A stretch of 64,000 nucleotides of DNA. Origin: Sphingomonadales bacterium (GTDB lineage: Bacteria > Pseudomonadota > Alphaproteobacteria > Sphingomonadales > Sphingomonadaceae). The translations under genes and the position numbers were made by a program. The notes beneath the pieces were generated by a model. It was given only the letters and a program-made list of their open reading frames with translations, made no database searches and was not told the origin of the DNA. Positions 25,768 through 34,206 of this stretch are shown here, piece by piece (the first letter of the stretch is position 1; each line of letters begins with the position of its first letter). Location: contig JANXUK010000121.1 in assembly GCA_025356275.1 (NCBI GenBank), positions 1-64,000 of the forward strand, read 5' to 3'.

Positions 25768-26751
25768 TCAATTGAGTTCGCGGACAACGCGGATCGTCGC
25801 GGCAAGCGGACGGCCCTCCCCCGGCTGTCCCCCACCGCGCGTTGCGGGGCGGGCCAGCCAGATGCGGCTGTGGAATGCGCCGCCCTTGGTTAACCGGTGC
25901 TGACAATCGCCGCCATTGGCCGCGGTTTGCGGTGAGCCATCGGCCGGGAGCCTGGCGTGGTCGGGCGCGGCGCAATCGCTGACCCATTCCCAGCCATTGC
26001 CCAGCATATCGTACAGGCCCCAGGGGTTGGGGTCATAGCTGCCGACCGGCTTGGTCCAGCTGCCATTGTCGGCGCAGAGCAGCTCGTCGGTCCACCCGTC
26101 CGAGCTTTTGATCGCAGCATAGGTGCCGGCGGTCATAATATTGGCCTTGTTGCAGATCGGGGTGACGCTGTCCCCCCAATAGCGGGTGGTGGTGGTGCCG
26201 GCGCGCGCGGCATATTCCCACTCGGCCTCGCTGGCGAGACGATAGGTGTGGCCGGTACTTTTGGTCAGCCATGCGGCATAGTCGCTGGCATCGACCACGC
26301 TCATGCAGACCACCGGATGCGCGTCGGTCTGGGCAATGCCGGGGTTCTGCCAGTTGACGACCTTGCCTTTGGTTCCCGCCCAGCTGTCATTGGCGGCGTT
26401 ATAATCGGCGCATTCGGTGGGGATCGGGCGATTGGTTGCCTTGACGAAACGCGCGAACTGGCCGCGCGTAGTCTCGGTGGTGGCCATGGCGAAGGGCCTG
26501 GCGATGGTGATGTCGCGAACCGGGCCCTCATGCTCGCCAAAGGTTGCCGGCACCCCCTCGCGGGCCCGCTCTTCGGGGGTCGATCCCATCTTGAAGCGGC
26601 CCGCCGGGATCACCACCATTTTCTGGCAATCGGGGCAGTCCTGAAAGGTGTCGCCCGGCTGCTTGCCGGCGGCGGCATCCGGGCCGGTCGCCATGGCGGC
26701 GGCTGGCAGGGCGGCAAGACAGGCCAACAGGGCACAGATCATCAGACGCAT
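25768..26751 (-). CDS. FGE-sulfatase-fold (SUMF1-like) secreted protein 1
   Basis: A 327-residue protein with a signal peptide, start MRLMICALLA at 26751. A CPDC motif precedes the domain start MVVIPAGRFKMGSTPEERAR; later TETTRGQFARFVKATN, EAEWEYAARAGTTTT and GLYDMLGNGWEWVSDC follow the FGE-sulfatase domain order. Genuine formylglycine-generating enzymes have two copper-binding cysteines in the segment after the final GG(S/A); here KGGAFHSRIWLARPATRGG has none. So sulfatase activation is unlikely, and a different oxidase or binding role is expected. It has a paralogue immediately upstream and two more in the window. Confidence 0.85.
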   Translation of the reverse strand: MRLMICALLACLAALPAAAMATGPDAAAGKQPGDTFQDCPDCQKMVVIPAGRFKMGSTPEERAREGVPATFGEHEGPVRDITIARPFAMATTETTRGQFARFVKATNRPIPTECADYNAANDSWAGTKGKVVNWQNPGIAQTDAHPVVCMSVVDASDYAAWLTKSTGHTYRLASEAEWEYAARAGTTTTRYWGDSVTPICNKANIMTAGTYAAIKSSDGWTDELLCADNGSWTKPVGSYDPNPWGLYDMLGNGWEWVSDCAAPDHARLPADGSPQTAANGGDCQHRLTKGGAFHSRIWLARPATRGGGQPGEGRPLAATIRVVRELN

Positions 26752-26765
26752 GGCAAAATCCTCGA

Positions 26766-27761
26766 TTAGTTCAGCGACCGCGCCACGCGGAAGCCGACAG
26801 CAAACATATGGAGATCGGCGGGGATCGGCGCGCCGCGCACCGCCGATCGGGTCAGCCAGAACGGCGTATGAAATGCGCCGCCCTTCAGATAATGCCGGGT
26901 GCAATCCCCCGTCATCCGGGCGCTGCCATTGGTGGGTGCGTGGGCATTATCCGGATTGTTGCAGTCCGCTGCCCATTCGAAGGCATTTCCCGCCATATCG
27001 TATAGCCCGAACGGGTTGGGCGGATAGGACGCGACCGGCACTGTGAAACTGCGCCGGTCGGCACAGACCAGGCGCCCCGCCAGGCTCTTGGGCCACCCCA
27101 GCGTGGCCACCGTCCCGGCCGAAAGCAGATTGGCGGCGGCACAGCCCGCTTCGGGGGCGGCGCCCCAATACCAGGCGGTTGTGGTCCCGCCCCGCGCGGC
27201 ATATTCCCACTCAGCATCGCTGGGCAGACGGTAAGGCTTGCCGGTCTTCTGGGCCAGCCATGCGGCATAGGCGGCGGCGTCATCATAGCTGATGCAGACC
27301 GCCGGATGGCTGTCATCCTGAGCGAAGCCGGGCCGGCGCCAGGTGTAGCCCGGTTGCGGGCCCCAGGTGTCATGGTCCGGTTCATGGACGCCGCAGCTGG
27401 CCGGATCGGGGCGCCCGGTCGCGTCGACAAAGGCGCGATATTGGCCGCGTGTCACCTCGGTGCGGCCGATGGCATAGGGGCGGGCGAAATGGACGCGGTA
27501 GGTCGGGCCTTCGCGGTCACCGAACAGCGCGATGGCCCCGGAATCGGCGCGCTCCGCCGGGGTCGAGCCGAGCGTTGCGCTGCCCGACGGGATGATCGCC
27601 ATGTCGGGGCATTCGGGGCATTCCCGAAACACCGAAGGCTTGGCCCGAAACACCGGAGGCTTGGCCGGCGCGGCATGCGCCCGCGCAAACGACACGGCAC
27701 AGACCACCGACAGCCCTATCCAGCCAATGACCCGGCACCATTTCGTCCACGATTCTCGCAT
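26766..27761 (-). CDS. FGE-sulfatase-fold (SUMF1-like) secreted protein 2
   Basis: A paralogue of the next gene. The start MRESWTKWCRVIGWIGLSVV at 27761 gives a good signal peptide; an earlier ATG at 27797 is possible. Between signal and domain lies a duplicated PPVFRAKPSVFR element, then CPEC and MAIIPSGSATLGSTPAERAD. Domain marks TEVTRGQYRAFVDATG, DAEWEYAARGGTTTAW and GLYDMAGNAFEWAADC are intact. The catalytic-cysteine region reads KGGAFHTPFWLTRSAVRG, with no cysteine. It heads the operon with protein 1, cytochrome c and the cupin; the 117-bp gap to the divergent protein 3 holds the promoters. Confidence 0.85.
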   Translation of the reverse strand: MRESWTKWCRVIGWIGLSVVCAVSFARAHAAPAKPPVFRAKPSVFRECPECPDMAIIPSGSATLGSTPAERADSGAIALFGDREGPTYRVHFARPYAIGRTEVTRGQYRAFVDATGRPDPASCGVHEPDHDTWGPQPGYTWRRPGFAQDDSHPAVCISYDDAAAYAAWLAQKTGKPYRLPSDAEWEYAARGGTTTAWYWGAAPEAGCAAANLLSAGTVATLGWPKSLAGRLVCADRRSFTVPVASYPPNPFGLYDMAGNAFEWAADCNNPDNAHAPTNGSARMTGDCTRHYLKGGAFHTPFWLTRSAVRGAPIPADLHMFAVGFRVARSLN

Positions 27762-27878
27762 TGGCGCAGCATGGGTATGGTGCCGCGCCTTGCCCATAGC
27801 CGCTTCGCCTGTCCCCACTATGCGGTGACAGCGCGGCGGCGGCACGGCATCCCCGGCGCGGGGCGATAGAACGACGGG

Positions 27879-28832
27879 ATGCACCCGATGAAATATGCGC
27901 CGACGATCTTACTGATGATGGCCCTACTGATGATGGCCCCACTGATGATGGCTTTGCCGGTGGCAGCATCGGCGCGGGCACATCATGCGGGTGAGATCTT
28001 CCGCGACGCGCGCTTTGCGCCGGCGATGGTGGTGGTGCCGGCAGGCCATATCCTTGAAGGCTCAACCGAAGCCGAAACCACGTCAGCGGCCCGCGCCCCC
28101 GCCCTCGCCGCCTTCGAGCATCCCCAGCGCGAGGTCAGTTTCTCGCGCCCCTTCGCCATCGGCAAATATCACGTCACCAAAGCGGAATTTGCCGTCTTCG
28201 CCCGGGCGACCAAACGCGCGATGGCCGGCTGCGTCGTCGCCATCCACGGGGCATGGAGCGATGGGCCGCAACCGGCTTACGATTACACCAATGCCGGGTT
28301 TCCCCAGCGCGGTGACGAGCCCGTGGTCTGCGTCAATTGGGACGACGCGCAGGCTTATGCCGCGTGGCTGTCGGCGAAAACCGGCGCGAAATATCGCCTG
28401 CCCAGCGAGGATGAATGGGAATATGCTGCGCGCGGCGGCACGCTGACCGCGCGTTGGTGGGGCGATGATGCGGGCTCGCTCTGTGCCCGGGTCAATGGCG
28501 GCGACCGGATGTTTGCCGCCGCCATGCCAAGCGACACATCGGCCAACACCACGTGTTCGGACGGGTTTGCGCAGACCAGCCCGGTCGGCCATTTCGCGCC
28601 CAATCCTTTCGGGCTGTACGATATGCTGGGCGACGCGTGGCAATGGATGGCGGATTGCTTCACCCCGGTCACCAGCGCCCCGGCGCCAGCCGGCGCATGC
28701 CGGGGACGGTCGATCCGGGGCGGGTCGTGGCACAATGGCCCTGCCAGCCTGCGCGCCGCCGCACGGATGAGCCTGCCCCCTACAATGCGCGCCAGCAGCC
28801 TGGGCTTTCGCGTGGTCCGCGAATTGCCCTGA
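27879..28832 (+). CDS. FGE-sulfatase-fold (SUMF1-like) secreted protein 3
   Basis: A 317-residue paralogue, divergent from proteins 1 and 2. The signal peptide contains a triple in-frame repeat (LLMMALLMMAPLMMALP) from 15-bp DNA repeats at about 27909-27955. The CPxC motif of the other two is replaced (FRDARFAPAMVVVPAG). Domain marks KYHVTKAEFAVFARATK, EDEWEYAARGGTLTARWWGD and GLYDMLGDAWQWMADC are present, and RGGSWHNGPASLRAAAR lacks the catalytic cysteines. ATG 27879 and 27888 are both possible starts. A repeat pair follows 80 bp after the stop. Confidence 0.85.
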   Translation: MHPMKYAPTILLMMALLMMAPLMMALPVAASARAHHAGEIFRDARFAPAMVVVPAGHILEGSTEAETTSAARAPALAAFEHPQREVSFSRPFAIGKYHVTKAEFAVFARATKRAMAGCVVAIHGAWSDGPQPAYDYTNAGFPQRGDEPVVCVNWDDAQAYAAWLSAKTGAKYRLPSEDEWEYAARGGTLTARWWGDDAGSLCARVNGGDRMFAAAMPSDTSANTTCSDGFAQTSPVGHFAPNPFGLYDMLGDAWQWMADCFTPVTSAPAPAGACRGRSIRGGSWHNGPASLRAAARMSLPPTMRASSLGFRVVRELP

Positions 28833-28913
28833 AGGCTCACTGCCACCGCATAGTGGTGACGCGCCCCTTATGGCGTGCCCGGCCGACTGGCGGCGTTAGG
28901 TTCCGGTTTTGAC

Positions 28914-28989
28914 TAGTGGTCCGATTCTGACATTCGATACCGCTTGAGGCCAAGCCGCGCTCGAATGTCCGAATCTTTTCGGACCACTA
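28914..28989. repeat. Palindromic repeat, locus C unit 1
   Basis: TAGTGGTCCGATTCTGACATTCGA pairs with the right arm TCGAATGTCCGAATC plus GGACCACTA. Compared with loci A and B the outer arm is TGGTCC/GGACCA rather than TGGATT/AATCCA, so both arms changed together. Flanked on both sides by CTAG. Confidence 0.85.
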
Positions 28990-29003
28990 GAGAATTTTGA
29001 TTC

Positions 29004-29079
29004 TAGTGGATTTTACGATTTTGACATTTGCAGACCCATCCCAACCGCCAGGGATGCAAATGTCAAAATAAATCCACTA
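29004..29079. repeat. Palindromic repeat, locus C unit 2
   Basis: TAGTGGATTTTACGATTTTG with GACATTTGCA on the left, TGCAAATGTCAAAAT and AATCCACTA on the right, loop containing CCAACCGCCAGGG. Nearly the same as 47606-47682. It ends 28 bp before the ATG of the DUF8021-like gene, so it lies in that gene's leader or promoter. Confidence 0.85.
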
Positions 29080-29107
29080 GGGGCCAGTTTTGACCAGAGG
29101 ATCGCGC

Positions 29108-29707
29108 ATGACGAAGTTTCCGGCGTTCATGGTGTTTGCTCTGATCGGCAGCGGCCTGCAGGCGGCGCGCCCGGTAACCGCTCCCCCCGTCACCGCTCAC
29201 TTATGCACTGCCCAGACCCGCGCCTGCCTCGAAAGGACAGCGCGCTCGTATATCGACGGCTTGCTGACGCATAACGGGAGCAAAGTCCCGCTGGCGCCCG
29301 ACGCAAGGCGCACCGAGAATGCGCTGACCAATGCCAAGGGTGAGGAAATTCGCGAGAGCTTTGTACGCACCGATATGGTGGAGGGGGTCAAGGACATCCG
29401 GCTCTACACCGATGTTGCCAGGGGCGAGGTTGTCGCGTTCTTCCTGCTCGACGTCGATCTGAAGGCCAGCAATGGCGGCGGTCAGGCCACGACGCGGGCC
29501 GGCAACACCGAGTACAAGGTAGCGATCACCAAACCGGCCGGCACCTATACCGTGCATGAGGCCGAGCGGTTCAGCATCCGGCACGGATTGGTCAAACAGA
29601 TCGAGATCATCGCGCACGTCGAGGATGGCAAGGGCCAGGGATCGGGCTGGCCGGTCGAGCGTGATGCCGCGGTCATGGCGGAAAAAGTCAAGGCGACAAA
29701 GCCATGA
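29108..29707 (+). CDS. Secreted DUF8021/SnoaL-like protein preceding the tannase-family gene
   Basis: A 199-residue protein; ATG 29108 follows AGAGGA at good spacing, while the open frame extends to a TTG at 29090. A signal peptide ends near ARPVTA. The segment TARSYIDGLLTHNGSKVPLA followed by RRTENALTNAKGEEIRESFV is the pattern of small NTF2-like (DUF8021) proteins often encoded beside tannase-family hydrolases. The fold could bind a hydrophobic or aromatic ligand; no catalytic set is evident. The stop overlaps the next start (ATGA), so the two are co-translated. Confidence 0.75.
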   Translation: MTKFPAFMVFALIGSGLQAARPVTAPPVTAHLCTAQTRACLERTARSYIDGLLTHNGSKVPLAPDARRTENALTNAKGEEIRESFVRTDMVEGVKDIRLYTDVARGEVVAFFLLDVDLKASNGGGQATTRAGNTEYKVAITKPAGTYTVHEAERFSIRHGLVKQIEIIAHVEDGKGQGSGWPVERDAAVMAEKVKATKP

Positions 29708-31230
29708 AGGGTGTGACACGCTGGCTCGGATCCGCAGGTGCCGCCGCATTGCTGGTGCAGCCGGCGCTGGCCGCCCGACTGACCCCGCCGATGCCCGACC
29801 CGCCGGGCGCCAGCAGACCGGCAGGCGATCCGGCGGCGGCCTGTACCGCTTTGAAAGGTGCCGATTTCTCGAATGTGAAGGATGCGCCATCGCTGATCGT
29901 GAGCGCGGCGGTGCGCCAGCCCGACAAGGACATGCCGCTGCTCTGCCTGGTCAATGGCCAGATTGCGCCGACCATCGGTTATCGGATGTGGTTGCCGCTG
30001 GTCAGCTGGAACGGCAAATTCGCCCAGACCGGATGCGGCGGGCGTTGCGGCGACATTCTGGATGACGGCTGCCAGATCGTGGTGGCGCGGGGTTATGCCT
30101 GTATCGCTGCCGATCTGGGCCACAAGGGCACATTTTACGACGATTTATGGGCCATCGACAATGTACCGGGCGACATCGATTTCGGCTTTCGCGCCACCCA
30201 TGTCACCAACATCACCGGCAGGACGGTGACCGAAGCCTTCTATGGGCAAAAGCCGCGCTATACCTATTATTTCGGGGCATCCACCGGCGGCCGGCAGGGC
30301 CTGGTCGAGGCGCAGCGCTTCCCCGAGGATTTCGATGGCATCATCGCCGGGGAGCCGGCGATGGGCCCCCCCGGTGCATCGCATACCGAGGTTGGCCCGG
30401 CTCTGCGCGCCAGCGTTGCGGCGCTCAACCCCGGCGGCCGGCCGATCCTGACGCTGGCCGACATCAATCTGGTCCATAGTGCCGCGGTCGCGCGCTGTGA
30501 CCGGGACGATAATGCCAGTGACGGCTTTATCTCGGACCCTCGCCACTGCGGTTTCAAGCCGGCGCAATTGCTGTGCAAGGGCGACAAGGCACCCACCTGC
30601 CTGACCGCCGATCAAGTGGCCGCGCTCGACCGGGTCTATGCCAATGGCGCGATGCCGGGGTCCGAAAAAGGCTGGGTCGGCGCCTATATCGGGGCCGATG
30701 GCGGACCAGGGCGCTATTTGTGGCACCTCAAGAACCCCTATCACTATCCCTATGCCTGGATATTCAACGACGCGACCAACCCCGACCTGCGGGCATTCAA
30801 GGCCAGGGGTGGCCGGCTGATCCTGTATCAGGGCTGGGCCGATGAGGCATGCTATCCCGGCAACCCGGCCGATTATTACGAGACGGTTGAGCGCCTGATG
30901 GGCGGACGGGCCGACACCCAGGACTTTTTCCGGCTGTATATGGTGCCCGGCGAAAGCCATATCCCGCAAGTGTCGGGCGGCGCCGAAACCGTCGATTACC
31001 TGAGCTATCTCGAAGCCTGGGTCGAACGCGGGCAGGCACCCGACATCCTGCTGGCGCAGAAAATGAAAGTGCTGGCGCGGTTTGCCGGGCCGGTGACCTA
31101 TGCCTCCTATCTCACGCCCGATAATGTCGCGTTTTCGCGGCCATTGTACCCCTATCCGGTGCGGGCCCGCTATGCCGGCAAGGGCGATGTCGATGATGCC
31201 GCGAACTGGGGACCGGCGCCGGCGCGCTGA
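29704..31230 (+). CDS. Tannase/feruloyl-esterase-family hydrolase lacking the usual disulfide pair
   Basis: A 508-residue secreted alpha/beta hydrolase (signal peptide ending near ALAAR). The nucleophile is in YYFGASTGGRQGLVEAQRFP, the acid aspartate in LYQGWADEACYPG, and the histidine in MVPGESHIPQ. Most members have cysteine next to both serine and histidine (CS-D-HC), which form a disulfide; here they are alanine and isoleucine. The triad itself is kept. The family hydrolyses galloyl, feruloyl or related phenolic esters. With ferBA-ligV nearby it could release hydroxycinnamates outside the cytoplasm. Convergent with a TonB receptor across a strong terminator. Confidence 0.85.
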   Translation: MKGVTRWLGSAGAAALLVQPALAARLTPPMPDPPGASRPAGDPAAACTALKGADFSNVKDAPSLIVSAAVRQPDKDMPLLCLVNGQIAPTIGYRMWLPLVSWNGKFAQTGCGGRCGDILDDGCQIVVARGYACIAADLGHKGTFYDDLWAIDNVPGDIDFGFRATHVTNITGRTVTEAFYGQKPRYTYYFGASTGGRQGLVEAQRFPEDFDGIIAGEPAMGPPGASHTEVGPALRASVAALNPGGRPILTLADINLVHSAAVARCDRDDNASDGFISDPRHCGFKPAQLLCKGDKAPTCLTADQVAALDRVYANGAMPGSEKGWVGAYIGADGGPGRYLWHLKNPYHYPYAWIFNDATNPDLRAFKARGGRLILYQGWADEACYPGNPADYYETVERLMGGRADTQDFFRLYMVPGESHIPQVSGGAETVDYLSYLEAWVERGQAPDILLAQKMKVLARFAGPVTYASYLTPDNVAFSRPLYPYPVRARYAGKGDVDDAANWGPAPAR

Positions 31231-31268
31231 GCCACGGGTTCTTTCGCTATTGCCGAGGCTGTAAAGAC

Positions 31269-31303
31269 AATGGCCCCGCTCCCGGTTTGGGAGCGGGGCC
31301 ATT
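31269..31303. terminator. Bidirectional terminator hairpin
   Basis: AATGGCCCCGCTCCC pairs perfectly with GGGAGCGGGGCCATT around GGTTT. It sits between the convergent ends of the tannase-family gene (31230) and the TonB receptor (31325). Short T/A tracts outside the stem are weak, but the 15-bp stem is the strongest simple hairpin in the window. Confidence 0.8.
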
Positions 31304-31324
31304 ACCCTTTATACGCCCTGTCGA

Positions 31325-33838
31325 TCAGAGGGCGGCGCTGACCCGGAGGCCGAAGGTGCGCGGCAGGGCATAGGCACCGAAGAAGCCGCTATACGACGAC
31401 CGGATGCTATTGACCTGATTGATCCCGAAATCGGGGGCGACGTTGCCGGCCGGATAGGTTTTGTTATCGAACAGGTTGGTCACGAACGCCTCAATCCGGA
31501 AGCGATTGTCCTTTGCCCCGACCCGCAGATCCAGCGTGGCACGGCCCGGGATATACGACAAATTGGCGATATCCGCATATTGCTTGCCCCGGAACACATA
31601 GGCCGCATTGGCAAACGGCGACCAGTGATCGGAGGTATGCTCTTCGTAGGACAGCACTGCCGAGGCCGTCACGAGCGGCGCAAAGGGCAAGGCAAGGCCC
31701 CGGAAATTGCCGAAACCATAGGTCGCCAGCGTGCCCCCGGTGTTATCGATATAGGCCAGCCGCTTGGTATGGTTCCACGAAAAGGTGGTATCAAGCGAGA
31801 TTTCGGGGGTGAAATTGTAGTCCCCCGTAAACTCGACACCATAGACCTGCGTTTTGCCGGTGTTGGTCACCGCGCTGACTGTGGTCTGGATCGGCACAAT
31901 CTGGATAAGCGCCGCTTCGGTCACCTGCTGATTGTTGAGAATGCCGAAATAGGTGTTGACGTCAAAGTAACCCTTGCCGCCGGCAAGATAGCCCTTGAAA
32001 CCCACTTCCCCGATACGCAGGCTCTCCTGCTTAAACGACGGGTTGGTAACCCCCAACGCCGACGTGATCTGCGCGGTGGTCGTCGCGTAATTGTTGCCAC
32101 TGACCGTGTAGATCGGGTTGGTGGGATCGAAGAAGCTCAGCAAGCCGCCGTTGAAGCCGCCCGGACGGCCACCCTGCGACAGCGAGACATAGATCTTCTT
32201 GCTCCCGCCCACATCATAATCGGCCGACACACGCGGGTAGAATGCGTGGAACTTCTTGTCGAGGATCGGCGATGTGGTGATGACGTTCATGGTCGTCGCG
32301 GCCAGCGTTTGGGCGAAACGATCGTCGATCTGATACCGGCCCTCGGCGCTGAAGGTCAACTTGTTGTCCAGCGCTTTCAAATAGCCGCCAAGGAAGAACC
32401 CGAAGGTCGTTCCGCGATCATCGGTGATGTTGAAAACCCCGGGGCTGAACGTCTGCGCCGGCGTGTTCGATGTCGTGGAATTGACGGCGTTGGACAGGTT
32501 TCGTGCGGACACGTAATTGGCCCCGATGGTCCAGCTGAACACGCGCTTGGGATCGGAGCTGAGGCGCAATTCCTGGCTGAAATCGGTGGCCTTGTTGTCC
32601 AGACCGAAGAACAGCACGCTGACCGCCGATGTCGGCGTAACGGCCTGTGCCGCGCCGTCGACCGCCTGCACCACGGTATCGACGTGATAGCCGGTGATCG
32701 ATTGCGCCTTCAGATAATCGCTGATCTCGAAATTGATCACCGCATGGCTGTTGAAGACATGCCGCTGGAGGCCGGCCTGATGCTTGAAGTGTTCGGCGGC
32801 GATGAACGGCGTGGTGTCGAACAGCGCGGTTGCCTGCTGGGCCGGGATGTCGGTCCGCGAATAGGCAATGGCGTTGCTGACCGCCGGTGCCGCGCCGCAG
32901 ATGATGGCGCGATTGCCGCCGGGTGCGCAATTGTCGATAACGCCGAGGCTGAGCAGACTGCCCTGCGCCGCGGGCGTGCCGCTATAGGAGGCGTCGGGGA
33001 AGATGTTCACGGTTGCCGAGGGATTGTCCTCATCCTCGAAATAATTGCCGTAGACCTTCATCTCGAGATTGCTGGACGGGGTGAAGTCGAGCGTGCCCGA
33101 CAGCGACCGCCGCTGCTGTCCGCCCAGCTTGGGGCCGGTGGGGTTATAGGCGTTGGTGATGAAACCGTTGTTCTTCTCGTAAAGTCCGGTCACCCGGAAG
33201 CCGAGCAGATCAGGAAGCAGCGGACCCGCGATGCTGGTTTCAAAACGGAAGGTGTTGCGCTGGGCCAGCTCGATATTCGTGTCGATGGCCAAGGTCTTGG
33301 GAATGGCCTTGGTGCGATAGGCAATCGCGCCGGTCATCGACGCGCGCCCGAAATAAACGCTTTGCGGACCGCGCAGCACTTCGACCGCGCCAATGTCGAG
33401 ACCGGCCGGGATTTCGTTGCCGATCACCGCCGCACCATCCAGGAACATCGATCCCGCCTGGGTGACGCCGCCGCCGTTCTTCGACAGATACAGCCCGCGG
33501 AACACGATCGAGCGGTTGCCGCCGCGATCATTGCGCGAATTGCCCGGCGTAAAGCTGCTGAATTCCAGCCCCGGGGTAAAATTCGCCAGCTCGGTGGTGG
33601 AAGTGATGTTCAGCCGCTCCATCTTGGCAGCGCTGACCACGGTAATCGCCAGCGGCACATCGACGATGGATTCGGTACGACGCCGCGCGGTGACGGTGAT
33701 CTCGCCCTTGTCGGGATCGGAAGCGGCCGGTGCAGCGGCGTCCGGGGCCGCCGCCTTCGCCACAGCCGCACCCGGCATGGCCACAAACATGATCAGCGCG
33801 GTTGCGCTGGATAGCGCGGTGAGATGTTGTTTACGCAT
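31325..33838 (-). CDS. TonB-dependent outer-membrane receptor
   Basis: An 837-residue receptor with signal peptide (MRKQHLTALSSATALIMFVA, cut near AVAKA), TonB-box-like GEITVTARRRTES, plug with SIVFRGLYLSKNGGG and GAVEVLRGPQSVYFGRASM, and a barrel ending in LRVSAAL. The plug motif RGPQSVYFGR is common in sphingomonad receptors for small organic compounds as well as siderophores. Being opposite a tannase-family esterase gene, it could import an aromatic ester or its product; that is inference. The last residue is leucine, not the usual aromatic residue. Confidence 0.92.
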   Translation of the reverse strand: MRKQHLTALSSATALIMFVAMPGAAVAKAAAPDAAAPAASDPDKGEITVTARRRTESIVDVPLAITVVSAAKMERLNITSTTELANFTPGLEFSSFTPGNSRNDRGGNRSIVFRGLYLSKNGGGVTQAGSMFLDGAAVIGNEIPAGLDIGAVEVLRGPQSVYFGRASMTGAIAYRTKAIPKTLAIDTNIELAQRNTFRFETSIAGPLLPDLLGFRVTGLYEKNNGFITNAYNPTGPKLGGQQRRSLSGTLDFTPSSNLEMKVYGNYFEDEDNPSATVNIFPDASYSGTPAAQGSLLSLGVIDNCAPGGNRAIICGAAPAVSNAIAYSRTDIPAQQATALFDTTPFIAAEHFKHQAGLQRHVFNSHAVINFEISDYLKAQSITGYHVDTVVQAVDGAAQAVTPTSAVSVLFFGLDNKATDFSQELRLSSDPKRVFSWTIGANYVSARNLSNAVNSTTSNTPAQTFSPGVFNITDDRGTTFGFFLGGYLKALDNKLTFSAEGRYQIDDRFAQTLAATTMNVITTSPILDKKFHAFYPRVSADYDVGGSKKIYVSLSQGGRPGGFNGGLLSFFDPTNPIYTVSGNNYATTTAQITSALGVTNPSFKQESLRIGEVGFKGYLAGGKGYFDVNTYFGILNNQQVTEAALIQIVPIQTTVSAVTNTGKTQVYGVEFTGDYNFTPEISLDTTFSWNHTKRLAYIDNTGGTLATYGFGNFRGLALPFAPLVTASAVLSYEEHTSDHWSPFANAAYVFRGKQYADIANLSYIPGRATLDLRVGAKDNRFRIEAFVTNLFDNKTYPAGNVAPDFGINQVNSIRSSYSGFFGAYALPRTFGLRVSAAL

Positions 33839-34206
33839 AAAACCCCCATAAAGACCAAAACCCAGCGAGCGTGACCGACCTGCATAGGGTCAACCGTACT
33901 CTCGACTGCTCCTCTAACATTGCCGTCAAAGGATGTTTTGCAACAAGGATATCGGGGGACTCACCCATCTAGCGGGTAAATCCCGCCCCCTGCGCGCGAT
34001 GCCAGCCGAAATTTGCCGTTTTATCGGAACAAATATGCGTAATATCAGATACCTAATTCCAATGGTGGGAGGCAATGCATTTTCCTCATAGGTGTTGTGC
34101 TCAAAGCGGCTACGCCCGCAGAACGGGTAAGCGCCCGCTGCACCGACGACACTTTGTGGCGCAGGCATCATGGTCGGTGCGAAAATATGCATCAATCGGG
34201 AGTACC
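33839..34206. other. Divergent intergenic region between TonB receptor and aldo/keto reductase
   Basis: The 368 bp are AT-richer than their surroundings and hold the two promoters. Features visible: a palindrome GCGGGTAAATCCCGC near 33973-33987 and short inverted GC segments around 34125-34145. An in-frame extension of the reductase frame upstream of 34207 has no family similarity. No small gene is credible. Confidence 0.5.

Noticed and set aside
25768-28832. Calling the SUMF1-like proteins formylglycine-generating enzymes
   Set aside because: The catalytic cysteine pair is missing in all copies, and no sulfatase gene is in the window.
31580-33814. A 744-residue open frame on the plus strand opposite the TonB receptor
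   Set aside because: It is the antisense shadow of a high-GC gene; composition is Arg/Gly/His-rich and no family motif is present, whereas the minus strand encodes a complete receptor.
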